From the NCBI GenBank assembly GCA_001310715.1, contig BAXV01000016.1, positions 1 through 63,226 of the forward strand: a DNA stretch of 63,226 bases, given 5' to 3'. The stretch comes from Pseudovibrio sp. JCM 19062 (GTDB taxonomy: Bacteria > Pseudomonadota > Alphaproteobacteria > Rhizobiales > Stappiaceae). The translations under genes and the position numbers were made by a program. This document shows, piece after piece, positions 1-10,272 of the stretch (its first letter is position 1; the number at the start of each line of letters is the position of its first letter). Below the pieces are notes generated by a model. That model saw only the letters and a list, made by a program, of their open reading frames with translations. It was not told where the DNA came from and did no database searches.

Positions 1-424
1 CGAAGCTTGGGCCGGACAGGGCAGCTGGAATTGCGTCTGGTGCAACGGACTTGATGATTTCAGAAAGCAAACGGCCCGTCTGTTGCTCGATGCCCTTTGC
101 GCAGAGCACGATTGGCGTTGCCGGCTTGAGGAACGGCTTGATGGCCTCTGTCATAGCTCGGGTTGTCTGCGCTGGTGTCACGAGCAGGAGTGCATCAGCA
201 TCGTTGACGGCCTCTTTCAGGCTGTCGGTTGCTGTGATTTGCTCTGTCCACTGGATACCGGGCAGGTATTTCGGGTTTTGCTTGCTGGTGTTGATTGCGG
301 TGACGGTTTCAGCATCACGTGCCCAGATGGTGGTTTCACGACCGGCTCTTGCTGCTGCCAGAGCGAGTGCAGTTCCCCAAGATCCTCCGCCAATTACAGC
401 GATCTTGTTCAGAGCAGTGGTCAT
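1..424 (-). CDS. gpsA: Glycerol-3-phosphate dehydrogenase [NAD(P)+], N-terminal part (runs off window)
   Basis: The enzyme reduces dihydroxyacetone phosphate to sn-glycerol 3-phosphate in the cytoplasm for phospholipid synthesis. Reading down from the ATG at 422-424, the protein starts MTTALNKIAVIGGGSWGTAL, with the GxGxWG dinucleotide-binding loop at residues 12-17. It continues through VLCAKGIE and reaches ALSGPSF, a GpsA hallmark, where the window ends, so about 141 residues are present. No frameshift is seen in this part. The start is supported by an AGGAAA ribosome-binding sequence that touches the stop of the upstream Nudix gene, 10 bases away, so the two are probably cotranscribed. Confidence 0.95.
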   Translation of the reverse strand, partial: MTTALNKIAVIGGGSWGTALALAAARAGRETTIWARDAETVTAINTSKQNPKYLPGIQWTEQITATDSLKEAVNDADALLLVTPAQTTRAMTEAIKPFLKPATPIVLCAKGIEQQTGRLLSEIIKSVAPDAIPAALSGPSF

Positions 425-434
425 GTTGTTTTCC

Positions 435-916
435 TTAGTGGATAATGTTCAGTCGTTCACAGAGCTGTTCGAGAGGGAGACCGAACCCGCCTAGCATTGT
501 TAAGCTGGACTTAGTTGTGTTGTCTGCCAAATCAACCCAGACGAAGCGAAAGAGTATGGGATCTCCACCGTCATTTGGGCTCATCTCGTAATGATCCATG
601 TTTGCTTCGCCTTATGGGCGACCTCGATGTGAAAGAAAGCGCTACGATGTAGTTCCTGACCGTCTGTTCGGTCATCTTCATAAAGGTACTCACGCTTGTC
701 AAACTGTTCCAGCGCACCGGTCACTATCAGGCCGGTTTCTTCTTCAAACTCGCGCTTTGCAGCAATCAGATAACTTTCGCCGGGGTCCACCGTTCCACCA
801 GGTACCTGGAACTCTCCTGAAAGGTCTGTTTCAGGTTCTTTGAATACGAGGAGGTGTGTGCCGCAGGTCATGTAGACGTAAGCTTTGTGCCGAGGCTGTA
901 GTGCTGTTTTTTCCAT
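435..916 (-). CDS. Nudix hydrolase (frameshifted near 597)
   Basis: A small Nudix-fold pyrophosphohydrolase, substrate not predictable. The Nudix box is clear: GGTVDPGESYLIAAKREFEE at about residues 41-60, followed by ETG, matching Gx5Ex7REUxEExGU. The frame opens at 916 (MEKTALQPRHKAYVY) and breaks after HKAKQT near base 597. In the next frame the protein continues WDHYEMSPNDGGDPILF and ends at the TAA at 435-437; one missing G (tgg-gat read as tggat) explains the shift. Restored length is about 160 residues. It lies directly upstream of gpsA on the same strand, 10 bases apart. The closest functional label would be an NTP or dinucleoside pyrophosphatase, but that is only family-level. Confidence 0.8.
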
Positions 917-1097
917 GAATCAATCAACGCAATGCTTTGAATATTTAGCGGATGTTATGCGGAGGACTTTGTCTCAGGCAAGGCGTGAAGCGGTTTTGTA
1001 CATGATAAGCAGCAAGACGTTGGAACTATTGAAACGCCGTTTAGCACCGCATGGTGTTCCATGCAGTGTTGGGCTTAAAGCTTCCCGAGGGTCGGAT

Positions 1098-1170
1098 GGG
1101 CAAGGCGAGCAGGCAGTGCCTGCGCTACTTTGTTAAATTAGTTTCTTCGGCATTGGCTGTCGCCTTGCCC
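1098..1170. repeat. Long inverted repeat with internal hairpin, candidate structured RNA
   Basis: An 11-base arm, GGGCAAGGCGA at 1098-1108, is perfectly complementary to TCGCCTTGCCC at 1160-1170. Directly inside the left arm is a second perfect hairpin, GCAGGC-agt-GCCTGC (1109-1123). Two nested perfect stems in a gene-free region suggest an RNA. There is no run of T directly after either side, so a simple terminator is less likely. I could not match it to tmRNA, RNase P or SRP RNA signatures. Confidence 0.4.
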
Positions 1171-1544
1171 GGGCGTTTTTGTAGGAGGCTATGGTCAAGC
1201 TCCAAAAGACGCTTTGAGAAGGTTAACCCGACTGATGCAGGTGCCTCCCAGTGCTGACGCCTCTGGTTTGGCCGCGCATCCTCCCGCCCCAACACTCATG
1301 GCGTTTGGGCAACCTCCACGGACCTGCTGCAAAATACGTTACTTTTCGCAGTAGCCCCGCCCAGCTCACACCAGTTTGAGGGACGTTCCCCCAACTGCCC
1401 GTTTGTATGAGCTTGATGAACAGTGTGCGGGTGTTTTGGGGGAGGGGAATAAGTTTTTTTCGCGGGAAAGAATGGCCTTCCCGCTCACATGAAATGTATT
1501 GCAAGGCTCAGAGTGAAGACTTCTAATGCCTGTTTTTCTGGCTC

Positions 1545-1646
1545 TGGATACCGCATCGCGCTTCGCTTGTGCGGCATGACGTTGTTGAGGGTCTTGTTGT
1601 TTCGCGTCCTTCTCCGTCGTCATCCCTGACTTGATCAGGGATCCAG
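1545..1646. repeat. Pair of intergenic palindromic repeat units downstream of tsaD
   Basis: Two palindromes face each other. The left unit reads CTGGATACCGCA...TGCGGCATGACG; the right unit reads CGTCATCCCTGA-cttga-TCAGGGATCCAG, with stem arms at 1622-1629 and 1635-1642. The outer ends (CTGGAT / ATCCAG) and the inner ends (ATGACG / CGTCAT) are mutually complementary, which is typical of repetitive extragenic palindromes in alphaproteobacteria. A degenerate single unit recurs at 54447-54467. It lies just past the tsaD stop and could serve as an mRNA 3' end. Confidence 0.6.
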
Positions 1647-1691
1647 TGCAACTTTCACAGGCTAATGGTGCTCGGGCTTTGCCTATGCCTG

Positions 1692-2807
1692 TTAAACCTT
1701 TGCGCCTTTGCGGCCGAAACCAACGACGCTTTCGGATTTTTTTGTCCAGTGGCCAGCGGGGGCGGGGGGCTTCGTTCATGTCGTCGCCTTTCCCGTTTTG
1801 CTCCAGAATGGACGGGTCTTCGGCTACCAGTTGTCTCAGGCGTTCGGCTCCGGCCCATGCGATCATGGCCGCGTTATCTGTGCATAGTTTGTGCGGTGGG
1901 GCGATCAATTCTGCACTGTGTTCTGCTGCAACCTGATTCAGACGGGTACGGATTGCTTCGTTTGCTGCAACACCACCTGCAATGACCATCTTGGGTGGTG
2001 TGTCCGGATAGCGGTCTCTGAACACCTGAAAGGCACGAGCGCTGCGCTGGCCGACCACATCGGCCACGGCTTCCTGAAAGGATGCACACAGGTTGTTGAC
2101 GGTTTGCTCGCTGACCGGCTCTGCCTTCAGGGCTGCGGTGCGCACGGCGGTCTTGAGACCGGCGAAGGACATGTCGAGGCCGGGGCGGTCGAGCAGTGGG
2201 CGCGGCAGTTTGTAGACGGTGGGATCACCAAGTTTTGCAGCTTTTTCTACAGCTGGGCCACCGGGATATGGCAGGCCGAGGAGCTTGGCTGTTTTGTCGA
2301 AGGCTTCGCCAATCGCATCATCAATGGTGGTGCCCAATCGCTCGTATTCCCCAAGTGCTTTTACGAGGAGATACTGGGTGTGGCCGCCGGAGACGAGGAG
2401 CAGCAGGAACGGGAATTCAACCTGATCCGTCATGCGGGCGGTGAGGGCGTGACTTCCAAATGATTTACTGCAATCAACGGCTTATTGATCGCCATGGCGA
2501 TGGACTTTGCTGTCATCAAGCCCACAATAACGCCGCCAATGAGGCCGGGACCGGCGGTTGCGGTGACTGCGGAGAGATTGGAGTAATTCACATTTGCTGT
2601 TTTCATCGCTTGTTCTACGATACCATCCAGCAACTGAATATGGGCGCGCGCGGCAATCTCTGGTACAACACCGCCGAACGGTGTGTGCTCATCGATTTGA
2701 GAATGCACCACGTTGGACAAAATTTCGCATTTGCCATCTTGATCAATCTCAAGGACAGCGGCGGCAGTTTCGTCACAACTCGTTTCGATGCCGAGGATGG
2801 TCAGCAC
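1692..2807 (-). CDS. tsaD: tRNA N6-threonylcarbamoyladenosine transferase subunit TsaD (two frameshifts)
   Basis: TsaD transfers the threonylcarbamoyl group to A37 of ANN-decoding tRNAs with TsaB and TsaE; it is essential in most bacteria. The start [20 protein letters not shown] (2807) is diagnostic. The first shift, near 2447, falls inside the metal-binding HxxxH motif: NHLE then, in the next frame, [14 protein letters not shown]; one missing G explains it. The second lies in a run of seven T (about 1736-1742), after which the protein ends [14 protein letters not shown] at the TAA at 1692-1694. VSGGHTQ and [10 protein letters not shown] are also present. Restored length is about 372 residues, as expected. 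It is divergent from hemC, an arrangement often seen in alphaproteobacteria. Confidence 0.93.
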
Positions 2808-2931
2808 GTTTTGGTCTCCTTTGGCCGCATGGTTTTTGTCGTTCTCTCATGCGAAAAGCATGGTTGATTTCGCGGGCCGATGATTTTATGTCGCTCATCT
2901 AACATGAGCCCTAGCATTGGGAATGTGATCC

Positions 2932-3854
2932 TTGCAAACAAAACCTATAAGAATTGGTACACGTGGAAGCGCCCTGGCACTGGCTCAGGCGCATGAAACA
3001 CGCGCTCGTCTCGCGAAGGCACACGGGTTAACCGATGATGACTTCGAGATTGTTGTTATAAAGACAACGGGAGACCAAATTCAAGATAGGCCTCTTTCCG
3101 AAGCTGGCGGCAAAGGCTTGTTTACCAAGGAAATTGAGGAAGCTTTGCTGGATAAGTCCATTGATTTGGCCGTGCACTCTTCCAAAGATATGCCGACAGT
3201 TCTGCCGGATGGTCTGGGCATGACCGCTTACCTTCCACGTGAAGATGTGCGTGACGCTTTCATTTCGCCAAAGGTGGAGAAGCTGACCGATCTTCCACAG
3301 GGGGCTGTGGTCGGGTCTTCCAGCTTGCGTCGTCAGGCACAGATTAAACGTCTGCGTCCTGATCTGGACGTCGTGATGTACCGTGGTAATCTGCAAACCC
3401 GTTTGCGTAAGCTGGATGAAGGGGTGGTTGATGCAACTTTCCTGGCTTATGCTGGCCTGCGCCGCCTGGGGCAGGGGGATCTGGTGACATCGCTAATGGA
3501 TCTGGAGAACTTCCTTCCTGCTGTTGGTCAGGGTGCCATTGGCATTGAGGCGCGTCTTGGGGATGAAGAGACGGCTCGCATTCTTGCGCCGATCCATCAC
3601 GCCGAGACTGAAAGCCGGCTTCTGCTGGAGCGGGCTTATCTGGCCGAGATGGATGGGTCGTGCCGGACGCCGATTGCCGGTCTTTCTCACGTCGAAGGGG
3701 ATCGCATCCGCTTCCGTGGGGAGGTGATCAAGCCGGATGGTAGCCAGACACACACGGTGAAGGTGAAGGCCTGTTGAGTGATGCGGAAGAAATTGGCCGC
3801 GAACTTGGCAAAGAGCTGAAAGCCAGATCCGGTCCGAACTTTCTGGAGCTCTAA
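2932..3854 (+). CDS. hemC: Hydroxymethylbilane synthase / porphobilinogen deaminase (frameshift near 3770)
   Basis: HemC polymerises four porphobilinogen molecules into hydroxymethylbilane in tetrapyrrole synthesis. The protein begins [20 protein letters not shown] from a TTG at 2932 (no in-frame ATG fits), with a GGGA ribosome-binding sequence upstream. [19 protein letters not shown] and the cofactor-attachment region [11 protein letters not shown], which holds the dipyrromethane-binding Cys, are present. The open frame stops at 3777 after TVKVKAC, but the next frame gives [21 protein letters not shown] and ends at the TAA at 3852-3854, the expected C-terminus. The stop overlaps the hemD start (TAATG), so translation is coupled. 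Confidence 0.94.
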
Positions 3855-4561
3855 TGAATATACTCGTGACCCGTCCTCAGCCACAAGCAGGTAAAACTGC
3901 ACAGAAGCTGATTGCTATGGGGCACGATGTTATTGTTGAGCCGATGCTACGTTTCCAGCCGCTGACCGTTGATCGGGATGTGGCTGGGGATGCCAAAGCG
4001 ATTGCTGTGACGAGCGCCAATGCGATTGAGCTCTGGCCGTTAATGGTCTGGTCGATCAGTTACAGCACCTTCCTCTCTATACTGTGGGCGAGGCGACAGC
4101 CAAAGCTGCAGAGATTTCCGGTTTCCAAAATGTGTTTAAGGCGGAAGGGGATGTTGATTCCCTTGGCCGACTGATCGCGAGCAGCGGTCAGCGGGGGCCT
4201 GTCTTTTATCCTGCCGCTGTTGACCGCAGTGGAGACCTTGCCGGACAACTTAAGCAACAAGGCATTGCCTGCCATTTGGCTGAGGTTTATCAAATGGCTG
4301 CTGTGACGGGTTTTTCTGAGACGACCCTTGAACAGATTCATGCTGGAACAGTGGATTGTGCATTGTTTTATTCTCTGCGAACAATTCAAATTTTTCTCAT
4401 GATTACAAAACTTGAAAAAAACCACAGTGTTTCTTAACTCAATGAAAGCATTATGTGTTTCTAAGCGGGTTGCGGAGCAGGCTGGGGTGTTCGGGGAGGT
4501 TTTGACTGCGAAAATGCCCAGTGAGGATGGTTTGTTTGAACTTTTTTTTGAGCTGCCATAA
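3854..4561 (+). CDS. hemD: Uroporphyrinogen-III synthase (two frameshifts)
   Basis: HemD closes hydroxymethylbilane with inversion of ring D. The start [19 protein letters not shown] overlaps the hemC stop by one base. AVTSANAIE is the typical mid-N-terminal strand. The frame shifts near 4040, continuing YTVGEATAKAAEISGFQNVF, then YPAAVDRSGDLAGQLKQQG, and shifts again near 4415. After that the protein reads FLNSMKALCVSKRVAEQAG and ends FELP at the TAA at 4559-4561. Restored length is about 236 residues, normal for HemD, a poorly conserved family. The assignment rests on these motifs and on position directly after hemC. Confidence 0.87.
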
Positions 4562-4767
4562 GTTGAGAGGACGTGATTTGGACTTTTCCGGTTCCACTGG
4601 AGGAGTTATCGTTTTTTGGCAAGGTGCTAATTCTCCCTGATAGTAGTTTGCTGATGGGATGCTTATGTTAGTGAAGAGGCCTCTTCGGATGCCTTATCAA
4701 GTTTGCGTGCGTATAAAACTTGGCGCGGCTGGAAACTGCTTGAAACGCGCCATTCTAGGAGGTTTTG

Positions 4768-6748
4768 ATGGCTGCTGATGACAAAAAGGGTGGGAACTCC
4801 ACCGGGGCAGGCTCGGGTGGTGGTAACTCATCACGGAAATCTCCACTTTCTGGCGGGTCCCGGAAGCCAGTGGTGATTGATCTGCCTGCAAAAGACGTTT
4901 CCAAGAGTGACAAGCCTACTGCAAATACTGGTGGTGCCGGGGCCAAGCCAGCTGCGAGCCAGACGGCTTCTTCCAAACCGGGTTCTGTTCCGCCAACCGG
5001 CAAACAGCAATCACAAACATCCACGAAGAGTGAAAAAAACTGAAGCGACTAAAGCTGCTGATGCGACGCCTGCTACAGGTGCAAAGCCAGCTGCAGGCGC
5101 TCAGTCTTCCTCAACCTCCGCCAAGCCAACTGCCGCTGCTGCAAGCGCGAAGCCTGTGAGTGATGAGAAAAAGACCGCAGGTGGCGAGAAGAAACCAGCT
5201 GCGGATGAGAAGACGGCGACCGGTACAAGTGCGACCAGCGCTGCCAAGCCTGCAGCAGGTACAAAGACTGGGACGTCTGGTGCTTCTGACAAGACGGCTG
5301 CTGCCGGTAAGACCACAACCACTTCCGCTGGCAAGGAGCCTGTGAAGGGCAAAGACGGTGCCTCTGGATCTGGTGGTGGCAAGGATACACCTCCACCGCC
5401 GCCGCCATCTGGCAAGGGGCCGGGTGGTCCTTCTGACAAACCTCCGCATCCGCGTAAGCAAGGTGCTGGCTTTGGTGCCATGCTGGGTGCCGGTGTGATC
5501 GGTGCGTTGATCGTTGCCGGTGCTGGGGTTGGTTTGCATCAGGTCGGTGTGCTGCAGATGATTGGAGCCGGGTCCGCACAGAATGCGGCTGAGGTTCAGG
5601 CGATGCTGGAAAGCTCGCAGAACCGCTATTCGCAGCTGGAACAACAGATTTCCGATCTGAGAGACCACACCGGTAATTTTGCCGCGAAAGAGACTATTCA
5701 AAACCTGAGTACGCAGCTGGAGGCTATCCGGCAGGAGACCAGCAGCAAGCTGAGCGATGCGACTGCTGGTGTGACGGCACAGGTGCAGGAGCAGGTTTCG
5801 ACGTTGGGTGCCGAGATCAAAGAGCTGAATGACTTGATTGCCAACGGTGCAGCCGGTGATGGTGCTGCTGTTGCCAGTTTGAAGCAGTCACAGGATCAAT
5901 TGGCAGCGCAGGTTCATGACCTGATGACGACAACCCAACAGAATACCCAGCAGGCTCTTCAAAGCGTGCAGGGGAGTCTGGCAGATTTGCAAACGCAGTT
6001 TCAGGCCTTGCAGGAGGCTCCGACGCAGCTGAAGGATTTGACTTCGCAGCTTGCTGTGACCAGTTCCAAAGTGGATGAGGCGCTCGCGCAAATTGGTAAG
6101 CTGACTGCTGAACAGACGGTTCTGGACGGCAAGATCGATACGCTCACTCAGGCAAACACCCAGACAACCAACCAGATGTCAGCACGGGTTGACCGGTTGG
6201 AACAGGCTATTGGCACTGCAAGCGCGCAGGAACGTGCGGCGCGGGCGATTGCGATCGCCTCTTTGCGCAACGCCGTTGACTCAGGCGAGACCTATGAGGC
6301 TGAACTGGCTGCTGTGGAAGCGGTGCTGCCGAGTGATGCTGCTGAGCTTGAGCCGCTGAAAGCGAGTGCGGCGAGCGGCATTCCGTCTTCTGCTTCGTTG
6401 ATTGCTGGTTTTGGGCAGGTTGCGCGCGACATGAGTGCTGTAGCGCTTACGAATGAGAACGATGATGTGGTTGAGCGTCTGTTCTCCAGCGCCAAGTCGC
6501 TTGTTTCTGTTCGCAAACCAAATGACAGTACTGGCACAAGCTCTAGTGAGGTCCTTGGTCGGATGGAAGCCCGGGTCTCTGCGGGTGATCTTGCCGGAGC
6601 GATTGAAGCTTATGATGTTTTGCCAGAACCGATGCAACAGGTTGGTGAAGCGTGGGCGGAGCAGGTGAAAGCCCGCTTGGCTGCAGATGAATTGGTGAAG
6701 AAGATCACCGGGCAAGTTTTGAAGTCGCTTGTTTCTGAAAACAAGTAG
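4768..6748 (+). CDS. mic60: Mitofilin/Mic60-like inner membrane protein (frameshift near 5035)
   Basis: Alphaproteobacterial relative of the mitochondrial cristae-organising protein Mic60. The ATG at 4768 has a perfect AGGAGG at 4757-4762. The first ~225 residues are a low-complexity Ala/Lys/Thr/Pro-rich segment, and an A-run at 5034-5040 breaks the frame there. A single membrane helix follows (around MLGAGVIGALIVAGAGVGL, bases ~5480-5540). Then comes a long region rich in Gln, Ser and heptad-like Leu/Val, consistent with coiled coil, and a C-terminal helical domain where mitofilin similarity is expected. Position between hemD and hemY is the conserved arrangement in this class. Topology predicted: short cytoplasmic N-terminus, large periplasmic part. 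Confidence 0.82.
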
Positions 6749-6769
6749 TATCGGAAAGGAGCGAAGGAC

Positions 6770-8554
6770 ATGGTCCGCGTTCTCATCTTTTTCGCGTTTG
6801 TATTTCTCTTGGCCCTTGGTGGGGCCTGGATGGCAGATCGCCCTGGTTTGGTTACGCTTGATTGGCAGGGGTATGTCATTCAGGCAAGCCTGCTGACGAC
6901 GGTTGTTGCCTTTGGTATCTCCATTGTGGCGTCGATTGTGCTCTGGGGCGGCTTCCGGCTGCTCTGGAAGTCGCCAACGCTGGTCTCTCACTTCATGCAG
7001 CGTCGCCGTAAGGACAAAGGCTATGATGCCTTGTCTCAGGGCCTGATGGCGCTTGGTTCCGGTGATACGTTGCACGCCCGCAAGTTTGGGTTGAAAGCCG
7101 ATAAGCTGCTGGATGGGAGGGAGCCTGCTGCGCGTTTGCTGCTGGCCCAAACTTCTCAGCTGGATGGTGATCACCCAGAAAGCCGTCGCCGTTTTGAGGC
7201 GATGCTGGAAGATGATCGCTCCGTTGCAGTTGGCCTGCATGGACTTTACATTGAGGCAGAACGCGAGAACGAACCAGCTGCTGCGCGCCACTTTGCAGAG
7301 GAAGCGTTCAATCTGGTTCCGGGTCTGCATTGGGCAGGCAATGCGGTGCTTGGGTATCAGGCTGTCTCCGGTGATTGGGAAGAAGCCATTGCAACGCTTG
7401 AGCGCAACTATGCTGCGAGCATGATCGACAAAAAAAACCCTTCGTCGCCAGAAGGCTGTTCTGCTGACGGCACGTGCGCTTGAGCTGGAGAATGAAAATC
7501 CGGACCGTGCACGCACGCTGGCTGTTGAAGCGCATGGCCTTGCTCCTGCGCTTGTGCCTGCTGCGCTTGTTGCAGCTCGTCTGCGCACTCGTGCCGGTGA
7601 AGTTCGCAAGGCAAGCAAGATCCTTGAAGCGACCTGGAAACTCAGCCTCATCCGGATATTGCAGAGGCTTATGCACACGTTCGTCCGGGGGATTCTGTTA
7701 GTGATCGCCTGAGCCGCGTCAGAACTTTGGCGGGTATGCGTGCTTACTCCTGCGAAGGGGCGATTGCGATTGCAGTTGCTGCGATTGACGCACAGAAGTT
7801 TGACGAAGCCCGCGAGCAGCTCAAGCGTGTTCTACGCTCCGAGCCAACGCAGCGGGCCTTCCTGCTGATGGCTGATCTTGAAGAGCGGGAGCATGGCGAT
7901 CAGGGGCGTATTCGCGAGTGGTTGTCCCGTGCTGTGCGGGCGCCTCACGATAAGGTCTGGATTGCAGACGGTGTTGTTTCCGCCAACTGGGCACCGGTTT
8001 CTCCAAAGACGGGCCGCGTGGACGCCTATGAATGGGCGACACCAGAAAGTGCAATTGATCAGGACCAGACAATCGAAGTTATTGATGACAAGTTGTTTGA
8101 GCCACCAGAACTGGCCGCTCCTGTGCAGGTGCTGAACGAGCCGGTTGCCGCTGACATTGTGGTGCCGCCATCGCAAAAGACAGAAAAACCTGCTGCTGCG
8201 GACAAATCCGAGGCCGTGGAACCTGTTTCTGCGACAGAAGCAGCTAAGGAAACGCCTGCGCCTGATAAAAAGCCGACGGAAACCAGTAAGGCTGACAAGC
8301 CACGGGCAACTGTTGTGCCTGTGGGATCATCAGGCTCTGCCACGGACAAAGCTGATCAGAAGGCTGCGAAGAAGGTGGAGGAGCCGCCCAAAGCGAAGCC
8401 AGATGCTGCGTCTAAGACCGGCAAAAAGCCGGAGGTGGAGAAGGAAACGCTTGTCGAGTTTCCGCTTTCTCATCTTCCTGATGATCCGGGCCTTGATGCA
8501 GACGACGATGATCCGAAAGCGCCGAAGGAACAAGGTTTTAGGTTCTTTCGCTAA
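6770..8554 (+). CDS. hemY: HemY-family membrane protein with TPR-like repeats (two frameshifts)
   Basis: HemY-N domain protein, an inner membrane tetratricopeptide protein of the heme cluster; it is not the protoporphyrinogen oxidase that shares this name in Bacillus. The protein opens MVRVLIFFAFVFLLALGGAW, one membrane helix, and a second helix lies around LLTTVVAFGISIVASIVLWG. Helical repeats follow (LHARKFGLKADKLLDGREPA). The frame breaks in an A-run near 7430 and again near 7640, then continues to GFRFFR at 8554. The last ~120 residues are a Lys/Pro/Ala/Glu-rich tail. It starts 21 bases after mic60 with a GGAGCGAAGGA ribosome-binding region. Confidence 0.85.
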
Positions 8555-8716
8555 TTGAACTGCATGGGCAGAAGGTGTTTCAGGTTTGTTGCGCCTTCTG
8601 TCCGTGTTGATAGATGGTGGATGCCCCTTCTATCCGTGCAAATCGCACTTGCATCTTTTGGGGAGCTTGGGTATCAAACTTCCACTTTCCGGCACATTCC
8701 TTGTGCCCGTCGGTAA

Positions 8717-8792
8717 GCCGCTGTAGCTCAGATGGTAGAGCACGTCATTCGTAATGATGGGGTCGAAGGTTCGAGTCCTTTCAGCGGCACCA
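8717..8792 (+). tRNA. tRNA-Thr (anticodon CGT)
   Basis: The cloverleaf is complete. The acceptor arm GCCGCTG pairs with CAGCGGC; the D arm is GCTC...GAGC; the anticodon stem CGTCA/TGATG encloses the loop TTCGTAA, giving anticodon CGT for ACG codons; the T arm GAAGG-TTCGAGT-CCTTT follows. The CCA end is encoded. It sits between hemY and a sugar epimerase gene on the same strand. Confidence 0.95.
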
Positions 8793-9041
8793 CATCCTCT
8801 CTCTGATACTTCATAATCCCCCAAAAACTTGTTGGTTTGACTTTGTCTTGTGGCTTACTCGTCGTAGGTTCTGACTTGTGTTTTTTTGGGCCTTTGGTCG
8901 AACTTTTGAACATGCCGATCTCTTAGGGTGCGTTGCGGTGAGTTGTGGGCATGCATCGTTCTCTAAGTCCTTTTGTTTTGCGTAGATGGAAGCCTCAGCG
9001 GTTTCGTGGGAGCGGACCGCTGATGGTGTGGAGTAGCGGAA

Positions 9042-10217
9042 GTGATTGTCGATCACCTGAATAAGTTGCGCGCGTGGTTGTTTGAAGATGCATTGCCGCT
9101 TTGGCTGAAAGTGGGTGAAGATGCGGCGCATGGTGGTTTTGCAGAGACCATCACGCTGGATTGTAAGGGCAGCGCTGATAACAGGCGTGGTCGCGTGAAC
9201 CCACGCATGGTGTTTGTGTATTGCGAAGCCGGTCGTTTGGGCTGGGATGGTCCATGGATGGATGTTGCGCTGCGTACGCAGGCTTATGTGGAACGGGTTT
9301 ACGGTACTTCTGAAGGGTACATCGGGGCTATTGCGACACCGGATGGCGAACTGCTGGATACGTCCTTTGATCTTTACAATCAGGCGTTTGCGCTGCTTGC
9401 TCTTTCCGGCATTGCTGATGTGAATGGTGAGAAGCGGGAAGAGGCCTGTGCGAAAGCCAAGGCACTGCTTGATGTGCTGAGCAGCCGCTTCAAGCATCCT
9501 ATCGCGGGTTTTCAGGAGGCTGAGCCTGCGCGTGCGCCGCTGGGTGCCAACCCGCATATGCATTTGTTTGAGATGTGTTTGGAATGGGAGCGTTCTGACA
9601 AGCTGAGTGCTGAGCAGAAAGTCGTTTGGTCTGCTTTGGCTGATGAGTTGGGTGAGCTTTGCCTCAAGCGATTCATCTGCGAGAAGACGGGGGGCTTGCG
9701 TGAGTTCTTTGCGCTGGACTGGTCGCCAATGCCGGGTGATGAGGGCAGGGTGCTGGAGCCGGGGCACCATTTTGAATGGGCCTGGCTTTTAACCCGCTGG
9801 AGCAAACTGCGCGGGGATGATTGTGCCAAAGCAGCAGCAGCTCGTTTGTTTGAGATTGCAGAGACGTATGGTGTTGATCGTGAACGCGGTGTTGCGGTGA
9901 TGGGGATCAACGATGACTTCTCCATGCGTGATCCGCTGGCGCGTCTGTGGTCGCAGGCGGAGTGGCTTAAGGGCGCTCTGGCGATGCTGGAGAGTACACC
10001 GGAGAGTGAATGGCCACGGTATCACCAATCCATGCTAGATGCTCTGGCGGCGTTGGAGCTGTTCTTTGAAGACGTGCCCGCTGGCCTTTGGAAAGATAAG
10101 CTTTTGCCGGATGGAAGCTTTGTCAATGAAGCGGCTCCGGCAAGTTCGCTTTACCACATCATTTCGGCAATCTCCGAGCTGGACCGGTTCTCGCGAACCG
10201 AAGTTGGCAGAAGGTGA
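9042..10217 (+). CDS. AGE-family sugar epimerase/isomerase
   Basis: Member of the N-acylglucosamine 2-epimerase / mannose isomerase (alpha/alpha barrel) family, 391 residues and unbroken. It starts at GTG 9042 (MIVDHLNKLRAWLFEDALPL). HGGFAETI near residue 30, RVNPRMVFVY near 52 and PNPHMHLFE-like ANPHMHLFEMCLEWE near 167 are typical. GHHFEWAWLL near 240 carries the catalytic-type His, and the following WSQAEWLKGA is also a family block. The likely substrate is mannose, glucose or an N-acyl sugar, which sequence alone cannot separate. The Gfo/Idh/MocA oxidoreductase 55 bases downstream suggests a shared sugar pathway. Confidence 0.87.
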   Translation: MIVDHLNKLRAWLFEDALPLWLKVGEDAAHGGFAETITLDCKGSADNRRGRVNPRMVFVYCEAGRLGWDGPWMDVALRTQAYVERVYGTSEGYIGAIATPDGELLDTSFDLYNQAFALLALSGIADVNGEKREEACAKAKALLDVLSSRFKHPIAGFQEAEPARAPLGANPHMHLFEMCLEWERSDKLSAEQKVVWSALADELGELCLKRFICEKTGGLREFFALDWSPMPGDEGRVLEPGHHFEWAWLLTRWSKLRGDDCAKAAAARLFEIAETYGVDRERGVAVMGINDDFSMRDPLARLWSQAEWLKGALAMLESTPESEWPRYHQSMLDALAALELFFEDVPAGLWKDKLLPDGSFVNEAAPASSLYHIISAISELDRFSRTEVGRR

Positions 10218-10272
10218 TTGCTCTTGAGAATACCAAGTAGCGTTTTGGGTAGGATAGATAGGGAGTATTATA

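Larger units (their letters stand above)
917..1691. other. Gene-free stretch between tsaD and the Nudix gene
   Basis: I see no credible coding sequence in these 775 bases; the open frames have no family likeness and lack sensible starts. It holds two structured elements listed separately: a long inverted repeat at 1098-1170 and a paired palindromic repeat at 1545-1646. The restored tsaD ends at 1692, so the minus-strand frame that runs on into this region is only the shifted tail of tsaD. Confidence 0.6.
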
